DNA of 64,000 nt from Labia minor (lineage: Eukaryota; Arthropoda; Insecta; Dermaptera; Spongiphoridae). How positions within the stretch are numbered: the stretch's first letter is position 1; each line of letters begins with the position of its first letter. A program made the position numbers and the translations under genes. The notes below the pieces were generated by a model. That model was not told the DNA's origin. It saw only the letters and a program-made list of their open reading frames with translations, and did not search any database. The stretch lies in the NCBI GenBank assembly GCA_963082975.1, contig OY720350.1:15904910-15968909 (forward strand). The letters are read 5' to 3'. Below, piece after piece: positions 42,303 to 54,679 of the stretch.

Positions 42303-45300
42303 TTATTTTTCTATTTTGAATAGCAAATCTGAAAATCAAATAAAACATTAGAATGTTATTTTTGTTTACTTTAAATAAATATAGAATATTAATATGTACA
42401 TATTAAAAAAAACAACATGTATTTACCATTACAAATCGATGCTACTTTTTTATTTACTCTCATTACAGGTGAAATCTGTAAAAAAGAAAAACAATAAAAT
42501 CAAGCTGGTAAAATTCTTGAGAAGGTTCAATCATAAATACTTACATTCAATAAAAGTATAATAATTGATTTAAATTCTCTTCCCCTTTTAAAAAAAAATG
42601 ATTAATTTTCTTCTAAATAATCTATTTATTATATCTTTCAACTCAGAAAATAAATTTTGCAACAATTTCCAACACCTGCAGGTAAAAAAAGAATAAATTA
42701 CAAAAACGGGTTTTTCTTTGGTTATTTTTATCCTTTTCCGCTTTTACTATTTTAAACTAGTATATAGGTATAATATACTTTTAAAAATATATATTTATGT
42801 ATCACACATATTAAATATATGTTCTATATTTTACAAAAAGTTTATTTATTTATTTTCACCTTTTTTATTCATTACTTTTATATATACTTATTTATTTGAT
42901 TTTAATAAATACTTATACCAATATATTTGTGGTAGGTAAAAAAAGAATTCATGAATTAATTCAGATTCTATTACATGCTTTCGTATCAAATATCATTTTT
43001 TCAAATTAATGTATCCTTCATTTCATAAATAAATAAATTAATATTAATATATTTATAATAAAAATTTTATATTTAAGGTGATCTAAAAGCAAATTAATTA
43101 AATTTTTAAATAAAAGTAAAAAAAAAAAAAATTGTCAAAAAAAAAAAATAACAGAAAATCACAATTCAAAATTTAAATTTTACTTTTGTATTTTAATTAA
43201 TTGAACTGTGTTAATTTTGTTAATGTGAATATTAGAATTGGGCACAATAAAATGAAGAATTGAGCTCAATAAAATGAAACAATATTATAAACCATATTAT
43301 AAGAGAAGGTGCCAAATATTAACTTTCATATCATTTGTTAATGATATTAAACAATGGACTTGGGACATATTTAGCATATAATATAAATATGTATAGCGTC
43401 ACAAGAAAACAAGACATGACTATATACCTTTTTATTTCAAAGATGTATAAAAATGTTATTAACTAAAAGTAAGATTGTATCATGAGGTAATTATGTTGAG
43501 AATTTTTTTGATTTACAATTACTTACAAAGTTTTAATATTTTTATTATTTATTAATGATTCGTTATTTAATTTTTTTTTTTTTAATGAATATTATGGTTT
43601 AAAAAAAACTTAATAAATTTAATAAACTACACTTTTATTGCATTAGTAATTGAAACAATTTCATATTCATTTTTAAAACAGGTAAAAATAATGTATATAC
43701 TTATGTTTTCATGAAAATTATTTAATAACAGTTTTTTCAATTAAATTATACAGGATATATTTCTAAATTTACCTTTCTAATAAATTCAAAAATAAAAATA
43801 AATTATCAAAGTATTTGATAGTTAAAAAACTATTTTTTAATATTATAATTATGAAATTTTCCTTCTCTCATTTAATAAACTCCCCCCCGCCCCATATAAT
43901 TCTTAAAATTTATTAAAAATAAAATAATTTTAATTTGTAAATTTCTTCAATATAAAGATCCGTGTATTGAACATTGTCCTAAGAATGAGTTTTTGAACTT
44001 TTTATTTAATCTTTTACCTACTGTTTTAAATTTAAAAAAAAAATGAAATTAAGGGATTAAAAAAAAAGAATTGGATCGATATTTAAGAAATTTAATTAAT
44101 TTATTAAAATAAAAAATTGTATAGTAATATATCTATATTTGTAGGTTAAAAATAGAATTTTAATAAAAAAAAATATAAAATATATTTTTCATATTTCGTT
44201 TTTTTTATTTTTTATAAAATAATTCTTAATAATGGGTTAATTTTCATTGACAAATATTAATTAGATAATATGTAGGTATTTATTAAAAAAAAATCTCGAT
44301 GAATTTGATTATTTATAATCTTTATTAAGCTGTTTCAGTCTAATATATTAAGGGCATCAAGATGAAGCCCAGAGACTAATCGTAATGCTGTCAAAATGAA
44401 CTCTTTTCAACATTATTCAGATGAGAATTTAAATTTGGCATTAATCTCTTTCAGTCGATTTGTTCAGATTGACAAATGAAGATAAAATTTAGAATTAATA
44501 GAAAAAAAAAAAATATATATATATGTAATTATATCTATAAAATAAGTGTTAAATACTTGTAATTCAATATTAACATATTTATATTAATTCAATCGGTTCA
44601 TTTAATTAAATTTTAATTGTTTTATAATTGAAAGTTAAGTTAAAATCAATGTCTTGGATTTTTTTTTTTAAAGTGATTTTCAATCATTTCGAATTTTAAT
44701 TAAACTAAAACAAGATATAGAATTTATAAATTTGATGTAATTAGATAATAAGTAATCCATGTGTTTAATTCATTTTGAAATAATTAACTTATTTAACTGA
44801 CCTAAATGATCCATTTTAAATTTGTAGGAAATAACATGAAAAAAAAAATCTGCCGGAATGATCGATTACCACAGTCGATAAATCCATTCCATTTCGACCG
44901 CCAAGTACACTTTCTAGTATGATATAATTAATTACTCATGCTAATTCCATCGGTTGACTAATATCATATGATCATACGAATCGTTAATGAAAGATTAATA
45001 AACAGAGGAAAAAAAAATTGTGAAGACCTTTAAAAGAGAGAACCTGTTACAGATAAAAAAAAACATTTCAACCAATCTAATAAACTGGAAAAGGAAATGA
45101 AAAAAAGAAGGTGATTTAAATCATCGTTCAGTGTAGATTCATGGATCATTTCCGCTTTTACTTAATCATCAAAAAAAAAAATCATTTTTCTATTTGTCTT
45201 TGTAAATTACTATTCTTTTTATTAAAATTTCTTATTCATTTATGAAATAGTTTTAATTATTATTTACATCTGTTCATAAAGTATTAAATGTATAGGTATA

Positions 45301-45325
45301 TATAGTAACTGTAAAAGATTAATTA
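42303..45325. other. AT desert
   Basis: Three kilobases of AT-rich DNA with poly-A/T tracts. Small mixed patches lie at 44335-44480 and 44845-44975 (CGACCGCCAAGTACAC). The open frame at 42718-42939 is low-complexity. Nothing recognised. Confidence 0.5.
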
Positions 45326-45428
45326 GAATTATAAAATCGAGAAGGTTGCGATGGGCAGGGCACGTGGCTAGAATGGGAGAAGACAGAATGGCGAAAAATA
45401 TATTGGTAGAAAGACCGATTGGGAAATA
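45326..45428 (+). pseudogene. RTE-like LINE 3' end, short fragment
   Basis: Encodes RIIKSRRLRWAG-like to HVARMGEDRMAKNILVERPI, then stops matching. It sits 260 bp upstream of a longer copy in the same orientation. It is truncated on both sides. Confidence 0.72.
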
Positions 45429-45689
45429 TTTGAAAAAATATTGAAAGAGTATTTGTTCATGAAACTTGAAAAAATAAATAAATAATAATAGGATAAAAAT
45501 AAGCATTCTTTTTTTTTAAAAATAATATTAATTATTTAAAATATTATATATAAAATATGTTATGTGGATCTGTGGAGGGACTTCTTTTTTATTTAAATTT
45601 GAAATACTTATTTGTATTTCCTTTATTATTAATAACAAATATGTTTATTTTATTTAAATTTTATTTCTAAAATTTGTTTTAGGAATTCT
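45429..45689. other. AT-rich spacer between LINE fragments
   Basis: Nothing recognised. Confidence 0.5.
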
Positions 45690-46107
45690 AATAGATTGAT
45701 TTGTAGTAGATTTAGAGTACTTGAGAATTGGATTCTGCGAAGCATTTATGGGCCAAAGAAAGATGAGGTCACCGGGGAATGGCGAAGACTGCATAACGAA
45801 GAATTGCATGACCTCTATTCATCTCCAGATATAGTAAGAATTATAAAATCGAGAAGGCTGCGGTGGACAGGACATGTGGCTAGAATGGGAGAGGAAAGAA
45901 TGGCGGAAAATATATTGGTGGGGAGACCGAGTGGGAAACGCCCGCTTGGAAGTCCAAGGACGAAGGATGCGGTGGGTGGATAATTTGGGAAGGGATGTGA
46001 GAGAGATGAGAGAGGGTAGAGATTGGAGGGTTGTGGCTCAGAATAGGGATACTTGGAGAAATGTGGTTGCTGCGGCCAAGAACTTTCGAGTAGAGCCACA
46101 GATATAG
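45690..46107 (+). pseudogene. RTE-like LINE 3' end, 5'-truncated copy
   Basis: Reads FRVLENWILRSIYGPKKDEV, TGEWRRLHNEELHDLYSSPD, IVRIIKSRRLRWTGHVARMG, EERMAENILVGRPSGKRPLG, a one-base shift, then MRWVDNLGRDVREM and VAAAKNFRVE. The end is AGAGCCACAGATATAGATAG plus GATA units. It is the best preserved tail in the window; only one frameshift is apparent. Confidence 0.8.
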
Positions 46108-46189
46108 ATAGATAGATAAAAGATTAATATAGATTTACATCTGAGAATATAATTAAATTTTAGTAAATTATGCAGATGAATATATTGTA
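46108..46189. other. Short AT spacer
   Basis: Separates the LINE tail from the next mariner MITE. Confidence 0.5.
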
Positions 46190-46495
46190 CGAGGGTGGGG
46201 TGAAAAGTTTCCGGCCTGGCCAAGAAAAACGATGTTTTTAAATTTTAATTTTTAATTTTTTTTTGTTTTATTTTTTAACATTCAAGATAGCTGAGACCTG
46301 TACGATGTCAGCTGAACGTGTGCGAAATATTTTGTACAACCTATTTCTAATTTCTTAATAATTAATTAAATTAATTTAATTAGAACACCGTTATGAGACA
46401 TGTATGATGGAGATAATGTTGAAAAATATAGCAAAAAAAATTTAAAAACATCCTTTTTCTTGATCAGGCCAGAAACTTTTCACCCCATCCTAATC
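46190..46495 (+). mobile_element. Mariner deletion derivative, copy 3 (shortest)
   Basis: Left end after TA (46188-46189): CGAGGGTGGGGTGAAAAG, then TTTCCGGCCTGGCCAAG. MSAERVRNIL is encoded near 46305, then a larger deletion than in the copies at 2244 and 60556, rejoining at GTTATGAGACATGT. The right end is mutated (CACCCCATCCTAATCG). Confidence 0.82.
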
Positions 46496-47987
46496 GATAT
46501 TTTATAATATTAGTAAAAATTATTTCTTTATTTGTAGAAGTAAAAGTCACTTTTAGCTCTTCCTCGCTTTCTTATTCATAGAATGTTTTCAATAAATTAT
46601 AATGGAAACAAGAATGATATAAAAATTGAATGATTTTGTTCAATTTGGCAAAATTTAAAATCACTGAGTGTTGAATTGAATTGAGAATTGAATCATTTAG
46701 ATATTTCTTTCTATCTCTCCCTCCTCGAAACGAAACTTGTATAAATGTTAGTTATTTAATTCGCCAAAGATGAAAGTTTTCCTAATAAATATTTTTCTTT
46801 TGGCAATTTTTTTTTTCTTTTCATTTATTCGGTTATTAAATTGAACACTCGTTCAATATTTTACTATTGGGCTACAGTATTGATAAATTAATAGTTATTT
46901 TATGAAATTATAATTTCAAAAAGTATTTTCTATATGAACTAGCAGGAAATAGGTCGAATAAAATAAAATAAATATACTCTCGAAATTTTTTTTTATATAT
47001 TTTAAAATTACTTAATAAATTACGTAATTGGTTCTTTTTTTACGAGCAACTTGGTTATATTTCTATATATTATATTTTGCAATAAAAATAAATATTATTT
47101 AAGAATTAAATAAATTTCTATGTTCACTGACATTTTATAATTAATAATATGTTCTCCAACTCATTTGTAACGTTAATTTAACGTATTTAGTTAAGTTTCA
47201 ATTGATTTTCACCGGCAGCTCGTAAATGTCCTTTTATTATTATGTATCTTCAGTGAGTCGACGAAGTTGTACTGTTTCAACTTTTCCTTGATTCAACTAG
47301 TGAACCAAGTTGAGTTGATTTTACGTAAATGGTTTGATATGAAATTATATCACAATGGAATGAAGAAGAACAAGAGAAGGTGAAGGGGGGGGGGGGTAGA
47401 AAAGTATGAAATTTTCTTCTAAGTAACATTCCGTATATGAAAAACAGCAGCCAAGTATTCTAAGAACTATTTCTGAATCATTTTTCAACTGCTTGGTCAA
47501 ACAAAGACTCAAATACAATTATAACATTCGCTTAATATCGTTTTCATGTAATTATAAAATTTATATTTTCTTTTCTTTCTTCTTCTTAAATATTTCATGT
47601 TATTTTGTTTTTTTTTTTATTGGAATTGAAAATAATTTCAACATTCATATAAATAAATAAAAACATATAAAAATTAATAGTAATGACATTAATTAATGAG
47701 AATATAAAATATATAATAATTATTATATATACCTAAGTACATATTATAATTTCAATTGTTAATATAGAGTAAAATTCAAAAGTATTATTATTTTAAATAA
47801 TAAGGAAGGGGGTGGATGGCTAATTAAATTAACCCGTCAAGCCAGTGGGACCACTGAGTGACAGGGGCCATTGATAATTATTATTTAGTAAATTATTCAG
47901 AACAAGGGTAGAGGCATTTTCAAGTTGAGGTGCATAAACTATAGGCCCGTCAATTATTGGGACAAATATCATCCAAAACCTATTATA

Positions 47988-48018
<31 letters not shown>

Positions 48019-48178
48019 CGAGTAAACATTATTATATTTACTATGTAGTATATTTATTTTATTATATGATAAACTTTTTTATAATCCTCTTAAATATCAA
48101 TAATAATGAAAAATATTTGATTAGAAAAGAGAAAATTTACTTATAAATTTATTTCCTTATTTATTTTAAATATATTTT
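46496..48178. other. AT-rich DNA with two islands
   Basis: Islands at 47180-47360 (CACCGGCAGCTCGTAAATG) and 47800-47960 (GGACCACTGAGTGACAGGG, ATAGGCCCGTCAATTATTGG). A G11 run lies near 47386. A minus-strand frame at 47829-48029 is partly TA-repeat. No gene recognised; the islands may be conserved non-coding DNA. Confidence 0.35.
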
Positions 48179-48740
48179 TATTATCTCGCCAGAGATAGTA
48201 TTGCGTTCACGAAAATTTTCGATGTCGAGATTTTGATGTTTTTATACGTTTTGAAAGTCCCTGATTCATTTTCACCAAGGTTGAGAAAAATGTCTGTGTG
48301 TGTGTGTGTAGACAAGATTACGCAAAAACTGTATACGGGCATTACTCAAAATCTTTAATTTTCTATCAACTTTTGAGAAATGTAGCTCAACCGGATGAGG
48401 GTCATTACCTACAACGTTTTGATTTTTTTCCACTAAACTGACCTTAAAAATAAAGATATATGTTTGATAGTTTATCACATGATTAATAATTGTATAAAAC
48501 TGCTATATATAGAATTTCAGCTTGATTGAATCGCTGAAAGTACCGGAATTAATTTTTTAACACGACTGTAAATCACGCACCAGCACGTGCCGTGGTGCCA
48601 TCAACTAAGAGCCAAACACGCACTGGTTTAATAAATATTATTTATTAATTTTAATTTATAAATTATTATTTAAATATAATATATTCTATTTAATCCAATT
48701 CAAATTGCGAGATAGTCGAGTGGAGACACTCCAACTTATT
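48179..48740 (+). mobile_element. Helentron-like family H1, near full-length copy
   Basis: 5' TATTATCTCGCCAGAGATAG with one change, short (TG)n, ACCTTAAAAATAAAG, CTGAAAGTACCGG, a shortened A/T-only block, then GCGAGATAGTCGAGTGGAGA and CACTCCAACTTATT. The GAATCATGAAATTTGG motif is deleted in this copy. Confidence 0.78.
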
Positions 48741-50316
48741 TTAATTTAATACTATTAACCTTTTTAAGAATGATTTTTAATATGTAATTTAACACTCGGT
48801 GAAAATTTAATTTGATTGTACATACTTTATGCTCATTCCAATTGTTACGTTATCAAACCATCATCAAATGCATTTAAGAAAAAAAAAACATTCTTGAAAT
48901 TATTAAAAATTAATCTTATTAAGCTTAATAATTTTAAGTTGAATTTTAATTTATATATTGTATAATATATATTAATATTTCTCAACGAGCGATTACAGTT
49001 AAATCGATTAATTTCATAACATTTTAATCGTTTAGTTATATAACTGTCAAATGTCAATTCTCTTAATGGATGATTTAATATTATTGAATTATTTATTATT
49101 TTAATTTATATTAAACTTTAATAATAATAATAATAATAATAATAATTTAATTTTAAAACATTAGTTTATAATTTTAACAAAATTTTAAACTTTTCAGGAT
49201 ATTTTCTTTTTTTAAATTATTTTATAACTGACGTCAGGAAATAAAATGAAGGTTTTATGTTTATCTATGTAACGGAGTTTAAAATAATTTAATTTACTAA
49301 ATGGGTGGTCTAAAGTTAAAAAATTAAAAAATAAAAAAAAAATTTTTTCAAAAATCAATAAAATTTAAGTTTTTCTAGCATATATAATTTTATTTAGACT
49401 CTATTTTGACTTATTTCTGAGATAAATTTCTGTATAACCTCTCATTCAAGTAATATTCCGATATTTTTATTTATCTAATTTTTTTTTTATATAATAATTT
49501 ATCTAATTTTTTTTTATATAATAAATTTTATAAGTATTTAAATAAAATGTTCAAGACACATTAAATAATTATATTATGATTAGACATTTTAAACGTATCT
49601 CATAAAACATAGAATCTTGATTTCAAACCCGGAATCATTTTCATTCACCGGACGGATATCTTATTAAAAAACGACTACTAAAAGAAAATGAAGTTTTAAT
49701 GAGTTCTTGTTCTGTATCTATTTAAAATAATTGAAGTAAAAGATCTATCAATAGATCTGAAATCGGAGCGGCATTTCTTTTATTTTCAAACAATCGTGAA
49801 TTCTTCACAATCGGCATAAAATTTGCATGTTTCTTGTATATATATATATATATATATATATAAACAAGGGTAGAAAAAATAAGTAATTTTAATCGAAACA
49901 GAGAAAAAGAAACTTTTCTTTGCTTGCAATCTGGTTTATTAAAGAATTCTTTGAATAAATTTACAATAAATTTCACTTGTTTTTTTTTTCTAAGTCTTTT
50001 TTTCACGATTTTGTCAAAAATACTAATAAAGATTTATTTGTTGATGTGTGATGATTTATCATCCCCTTAGACGATTTATAAATTTTTTAGTTGATATCAT
50101 TGGTAGCATAATAAATAAATAAACATTTATAATTTATATATCATTTCAAAAATCAGTATAAATATAAAATCATCAAAATGAATAGTTAAAATATTAAAAT
50201 TTGACATAAAGAAATATTTTAATCGCCTAGTACTTTTCTCTAGATTTCATTTTATTAAATTATTAAAGCTTTGGTGGTTGTTTTTATTTATAACGGAATT
50301 TTGTAAATTAAACCAG
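48741..50316. other. AT desert
   Basis: AAT run at 49121-49146 and TA run at 49838-49861. Open frames at 48845-49057 and 49722-50006 (minus) are K/N/F-rich and unconvincing. Confidence 0.5.
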
Positions 50317-50678
50317 ATATTGATATTTGTTCTTGTAAATTTATTCAAAAAATACAAACATATACACAACGTTTCGATTGCTACTTCTGCAATCGTTATC
50401 AAGCGACTGCACTGTTCGAGTGTCCAGTGACAAGTGACCAATGATCCTTAATATAAGACCCAAGTCACCAACCAGATGGCGCTCTGAAAGTGCTTATAAA
50501 TTCAAAATTACAGGAGAAAAAATAATTATTCTTAAACAATTAAATTAAAAATTATAAACAAAACGTGAACAACAATTCTTTTATGAATAAATTGAGTTCT
50601 TTAATTTTACATTACAACCGAAACGTTGTGTATATCTTTGTATTTTTTGAATAAATTTACAATAACAAATATCAATAT
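50317..50678 (-). mobile_element. Penelope-like element relic: inverted pair with hammerhead-like motif
   Basis: Two 60-bp arms (50317-50376 and 50619-50678) are inverted repeats matching at 58 of 60 positions. Each ends inward in the sequence that reads outward CGAAACGTTGTG. On the minus strand the left arm is preceded by CTTGATAA and a 7-bp stem (GCAATCG paired with CGATTGC, 50375-50395), giving the order of a hammerhead ribozyme: CUGAUGA-like box, stem II, GAAAC. Penelope-like elements carry such ribozymes in terminal repeats that often sit inverted. No reverse transcriptase or GIY-YIG coding is present. The CTGATGA box is degenerate. Confidence 0.5.
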
Positions 50679-51430
50679 TACATTATACCCACACTTTATA
50701 AAATACTGATATATTTCATTATTTCAAATATAATACTATATAGTATTCATTTTTTTTTATTAAAGTTAATGTAAATAAAAATAATAAGATTATACATATA
50801 TCACTATGAGGATCCAGGGAAGTGGGTAGCCAAGAATCTATCTATAAAGAAATCGATATATAAAATTAAATTATCTATGAAAATATTTTATTTTCAACTA
50901 AGGAAAAAAAATATTTTATATATCAATGATATGAAAAATTTTAACCGAATTCTTGATCCAATTTAAGTTTAATATTTATATTAAATAAATATCTTGGAAT
51001 TTTCAATAAATTTCAATTTATACTTTTATTAGAGATTTTCCAATATCTACTATAATTTATATAGCTAAAGCTTATGCAATCGACTTCTCTATTAGCCACC
51101 CCCCATCCTTTTGTGGTTGCAGATTAATATCGAGAATATATAGATTTTATTTTTAAATTATTATAAATAAAACAAATATAAACAAAGTTTATTCGAACTA
51201 AAGTTATGGGGGATGATTTATAAAGTTTATTTAAAAAAAAACAAAAAAAATAAAAAAAAAACAATTTGATTTATTTTAAATCTCTTTTAATTTTGTTTAC
51301 TTTTTTTTCCGTTGTTAAAAATTATGAAATTGTTTATATGATGAGTAAATTCGCTTTTCATTAATGGCTTATTTTATTTTCTAACAAACTTTTTAAAGAA
51401 AAAAAAAATCGATTAATGTTAATCATGATT
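50679..51430. other. AT-rich spacer
   Basis: Small mixed patches at 50810-50850 and 51085-51125. Nothing recognised. Confidence 0.5.
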
Positions 51431-51660
51431 TCAAGTTCTTAAAAAGGGGACGATTACAAATTCAAAGCCTTCATTCCTTGTTTGTTGTTGTGTGTGTTTT
51501 TTTTTTTTTTGTTTTTCTATCGTGCTCTACTTGGTATTACATTGAAAGAGGATTTTCAGATTGCAAAGCAGCCTAGTAAATCAATCTCGACAGGCTCGGT
51601 TGCAAAAATGAAAGCCTAACAACGCATGGCCGCTGCTAATTGTGGCAGCCTTGAGCTTAG

Positions 51661-51923
51661 AGCCCACCACTCTTGGAAGAAGAAGTTCATCGGAGACCAT
51701 ATAAGAGAAAAAGAAGAGCTCTTCTACTTTTAGTTCTCGTTATGCTAATCGTGACAGGTTCAGTTTTGCATTCCGGCTCGTGCGGAGCAAACACACCTCG
51801 GACTCCCCCCCCCCCCACTCGCAGACCAAATGCCCCTCACACGGTTGGAGTTTACACCGTTGGTTTGACCCCCGCTTCAGTCAAACTACTTGCTATTACT
51901 ACTCCTGTAGCATGTATTGCAAG
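51661..51923 (+). CDS. Candidate exon with signal-anchor-like segment, function unknown
   Basis: The clearest GC-rich island in the second half of the window. One frame runs from the possible acceptor CTTAG (51656-51660) to the donor-like AAG|GTGAAT (51921-51929). It reads basic residues (RRPYKRKRRA), a hydrophobic run LLLLVLVMLIVTGSVL (about 51715-51765), then GSCGANTPRTPPPPTRRPN and VGVYTVGLTPASVKLLAI. Basic residues before a single hydrophobic helix fit a signal peptide or type II membrane anchor. A C12 run (51805-51816) crosses the frame; a length error there would switch the downstream frame to a Cys-rich alternative (TKCPSHGWSLHRWF, CYYYSCSMYCK). No in-frame ATG precedes the hydrophobic run within the open frame, so an upstream exon would have to supply the start. 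Not recognised. Confidence 0.35.
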
Positions 51924-51949
51924 GTGAATGCACCAACAGTTTTTTTTTA

Positions 51950-52997
51950 TTATTTGATAGATGCAGAGCACTTTTTAGGGGTTAAATAAAAAAAATAATA
52001 AATAATTTATTATTTAAAAATATATATATAAATATTATTTATTTAAATATGTTATATAAAAGAATTTCAAATGTATTATTAATTAATATCGTTTGAAAAA
52101 AACCAAACTGAAACAAGCATTATTATACATAATATATTATGCCAACAAGATTTTTTTTTTTCAAGTATAATAGTTTTAATGACTGTTATTGATAATTGAT
52201 TAAATAAATAATTTTTGAATAAATAAATAAGCTATTATTAAATTAAGAAGATACATATTTATTGAAAATTTGTATTAATTATATTAAATTACACATAAAA
52301 AGTGTATTTAACAAAATTATATAAACTAATTTATAAATAATGGGGGGAGTAATTTTGTTTTTTGATTTTTTTTTTTTTTTATTTGTAAAATAATTCTCAG
52401 GCGTGACTGAAACCATTAAATCAGTCTTACAAATTATTTATTGCTCCTTTTCTTAAATTGTAAACTTTTTCATCTAAAATGATAGAAAGAAAAAAAAAAG
52501 AAAGAATTTTAAGTAATAATTATTTAACATTTAAAATATTTCAAGCTAAAAATTTTCACTTATCTTAAAATTAATTACTTGTAATGCAATTAAAACTTTT
52601 AATATTGTGGTTGTAAATAGTGAATAATCTTGAAATATCTTGAAATATTAGATGGATGATAATTAACCAATTAAAATTTAACGAAATAATAGTATAAAAA
52701 AATAAAAATACGTTAATTTGAAATTTAATTTATAATTTAATTAAAAAAAAATAAATAAATTTAAATTTTCTTTTCTATATAATAATTTACAAATATATAT
52801 ATTATTTATTATTTGATTAATTTAATTAATTAAATTTAATTAAATTTATAATTTAAAGTTTATATAATTTCAGTTTTGATGCTTTCAAATAATAATTATT
52901 TATTTATTTACAATTATACTACATATTTATTAAATAAAATTATATTATTTCTACAAAAGAGGAAATTTGTGACTGGACTTTTCCTTAAATATTAAAT
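51950..52997. other. AT desert
   Basis: Poly-T tract near 52367-52380. Nothing recognised. Confidence 0.5.
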
Positions 52998-53005
52998 GTT
53001 AGCTG

Positions 53006-53329
53006 GACGATCGACATCTTAAAGTGGGCGATTATTTATTTGACTATACGCTTTTGGGGGGCGATAGTTATTTTTGGGGGGCGAAATCATTTTCAATTCT
53101 AAAAAATCAGGCTTTTAAACATTTCCGCTTTTTTCAATATGGTTCTAAAAAAAAGCTAAGATCATTTCTGAAAATCGATTTTTCAATATGGCTCTAAGTA
53201 TCACCAAGTGTACCTACCTTATATTGGGGATTATCATGCAATTTTTATCTGTTAAAATTTATAGGGGGCGAATTATGAAGCTGGCCTTACGAAGTAGGCG
53301 TTTGGTCCAAAAAGGTTGAGAAATGCTAG
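53006..53329 (-). mobile_element. Possible hAT-like MITE
   Basis: An 8-base direct repeat GTTAGCTG (52998-53005 and 53330-53337) brackets 324 bp. The right end complement CTAGCATTTCTCAACCTTTT resembles hAT ends; the left end (GACGATCGACATC) does not pair well. GGGGGGCGA repeats and TTTTTCAATATGG (twice) occur inside. The direct repeat is not of nnnTAnnn form, so the call is tentative. Confidence 0.4.
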
Positions 53330-53337
53330 GTTAGCTG

Positions 53338-53613
53338 AAGCTAATCAATTGAAATATTATACTAAAGTTTTATTTTTCCTTATTATACCACTTTAATAAA
53401 ATCAAAAAAGTGTAAATGAATCAATATTACTTATAAATCTATACATATAATATATAAATAAAATAAAAAATTAATATATTGTAATTGAGTTAGTAATTTA
53501 TGATTTGTATATTAATTACTTGCATATTAGTAATATAGTATTAATTTATTTTTTTATTTTTTTTTTAATAAAATGTATGAAACGATAACACACCTATATT
53601 AAGTTTATTTCAA
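53338..53613. other. AT-rich spacer
   Basis: Nothing recognised. Confidence 0.5.
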
Positions 53614-54216
53614 ATAAGCTGGAGTGTCTCCACTCGACTATCTCGCAATTTGAATTCGATTAAATAACATAATATATTATATTTAAATTAAATTTAATTA
53701 ATTATAAATCATAAATAATAAATATTAAACCAGCGCATGTTTGGCTATTTGTTGATGGCACCACGTCACGTGTTGGCGCGTGAGATTTGCAGTGTTTAAA
53801 AATTAATTCTGGTAATTTCAGCGAATCAATCAAGCTGAAATTCTATATATAGCAGTTTTATACAATTATTAATCATGTGAAAAATTATCAAACATATATT
53901 TTTATTTTTACGGTCACTTTAGAGGAAAAAAAATCAAAACGTTGTAAGTAATGACCCTCTTCCGGTTGAGCTACATTTCTCAAAAGTTGATAGAAAACTA
54001 TGAATTTTGAATAATGTCCATGTACCAAATTTCATCATTCTAGCTCAAACCGTTTTTGCGTAATCTTGTCTACATACATACACACACACACATACACACA
54101 GACATTTTTCTCAACCTTAGTGAAAATGATTCAGGAACCTTCAAAACGTATAAAAACATCAAAATCTCAACATCGAAATTTTTCGTGATCGCAATACTAT
54201 CTCTTACGAGATAGTA
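53614..54216 (-). mobile_element. Helentron-like family H1, full-length copy, minus strand
   Basis: From AATAAGCTGGAGTGTCTCC (3' end) with the GCGAGATAGT inverse at about 53637-53647, through all family blocks, to ACTATCTC-TTAC-GAGATAGT at 54195-54214. It is one of the two most complete copies. Confidence 0.8.
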
Positions 54217-54289
54217 AAAATCAGCTGAAAATTGCTTTTTTGGCTTTTGAATTTATCTCTATTCTAATATATTCTTTCCTAATGTTACT

Positions 54290-54670
54290 ATGGTTTATGA
54301 TCTTATGCATATAATCATTTCCGGATTAAGAAGAATATATTTCCAAGGTTGTAGTATGGAAGTTCCTCCGGATTTTCGTTATGATGAAGAAGCAAATTAC
54401 ATTCGGGCAGGAAAGAGGACCTGTTGGTTGTTGGTTCGATCTAATGATAGGCTGCCAAGTGTCGATGGGAATTCGGGAATTGAAGAGAATGGGACGGGGG
54501 GGGGGGAGATGGAGGGAGTTACTACCTGATGACATCAATGGGCGCTGATCAAAACGTGATCGCCACGCACGTTTTTAACACCAACCAACACTTTTAACAG
54601 CGTTCGCTGCCGTCTTATTGTCTTAATCAATAGGCTATGAGGCACAGAAGTCCGGACAACAACCGGGTAG
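54290..54670. other. Island of ordinary composition
   Basis: Unique-looking, with a G10 run near 54495 and CGTGATCGCCACGCACG near 54556. Open frames on both strands (54290-54529 +, 54326-54538 -) lack any recognisable motif and cross the G-run. It could be regulatory or an untranslated exon. Confidence 0.3.
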
Positions 54671-54679
54671 ATGTTTTTT

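Noticed and set aside
42303..45325. Low-complexity frames as small genes
   Set aside because: Composition follows the AT background (Ile, Lys, Asn, Phe, Tyr) with no start context or motif.
54290..54538. Frames on both strands over the island with a G10 run
   Set aside because: Open on both strands with no motif; the homopolymer makes the frame unreliable.
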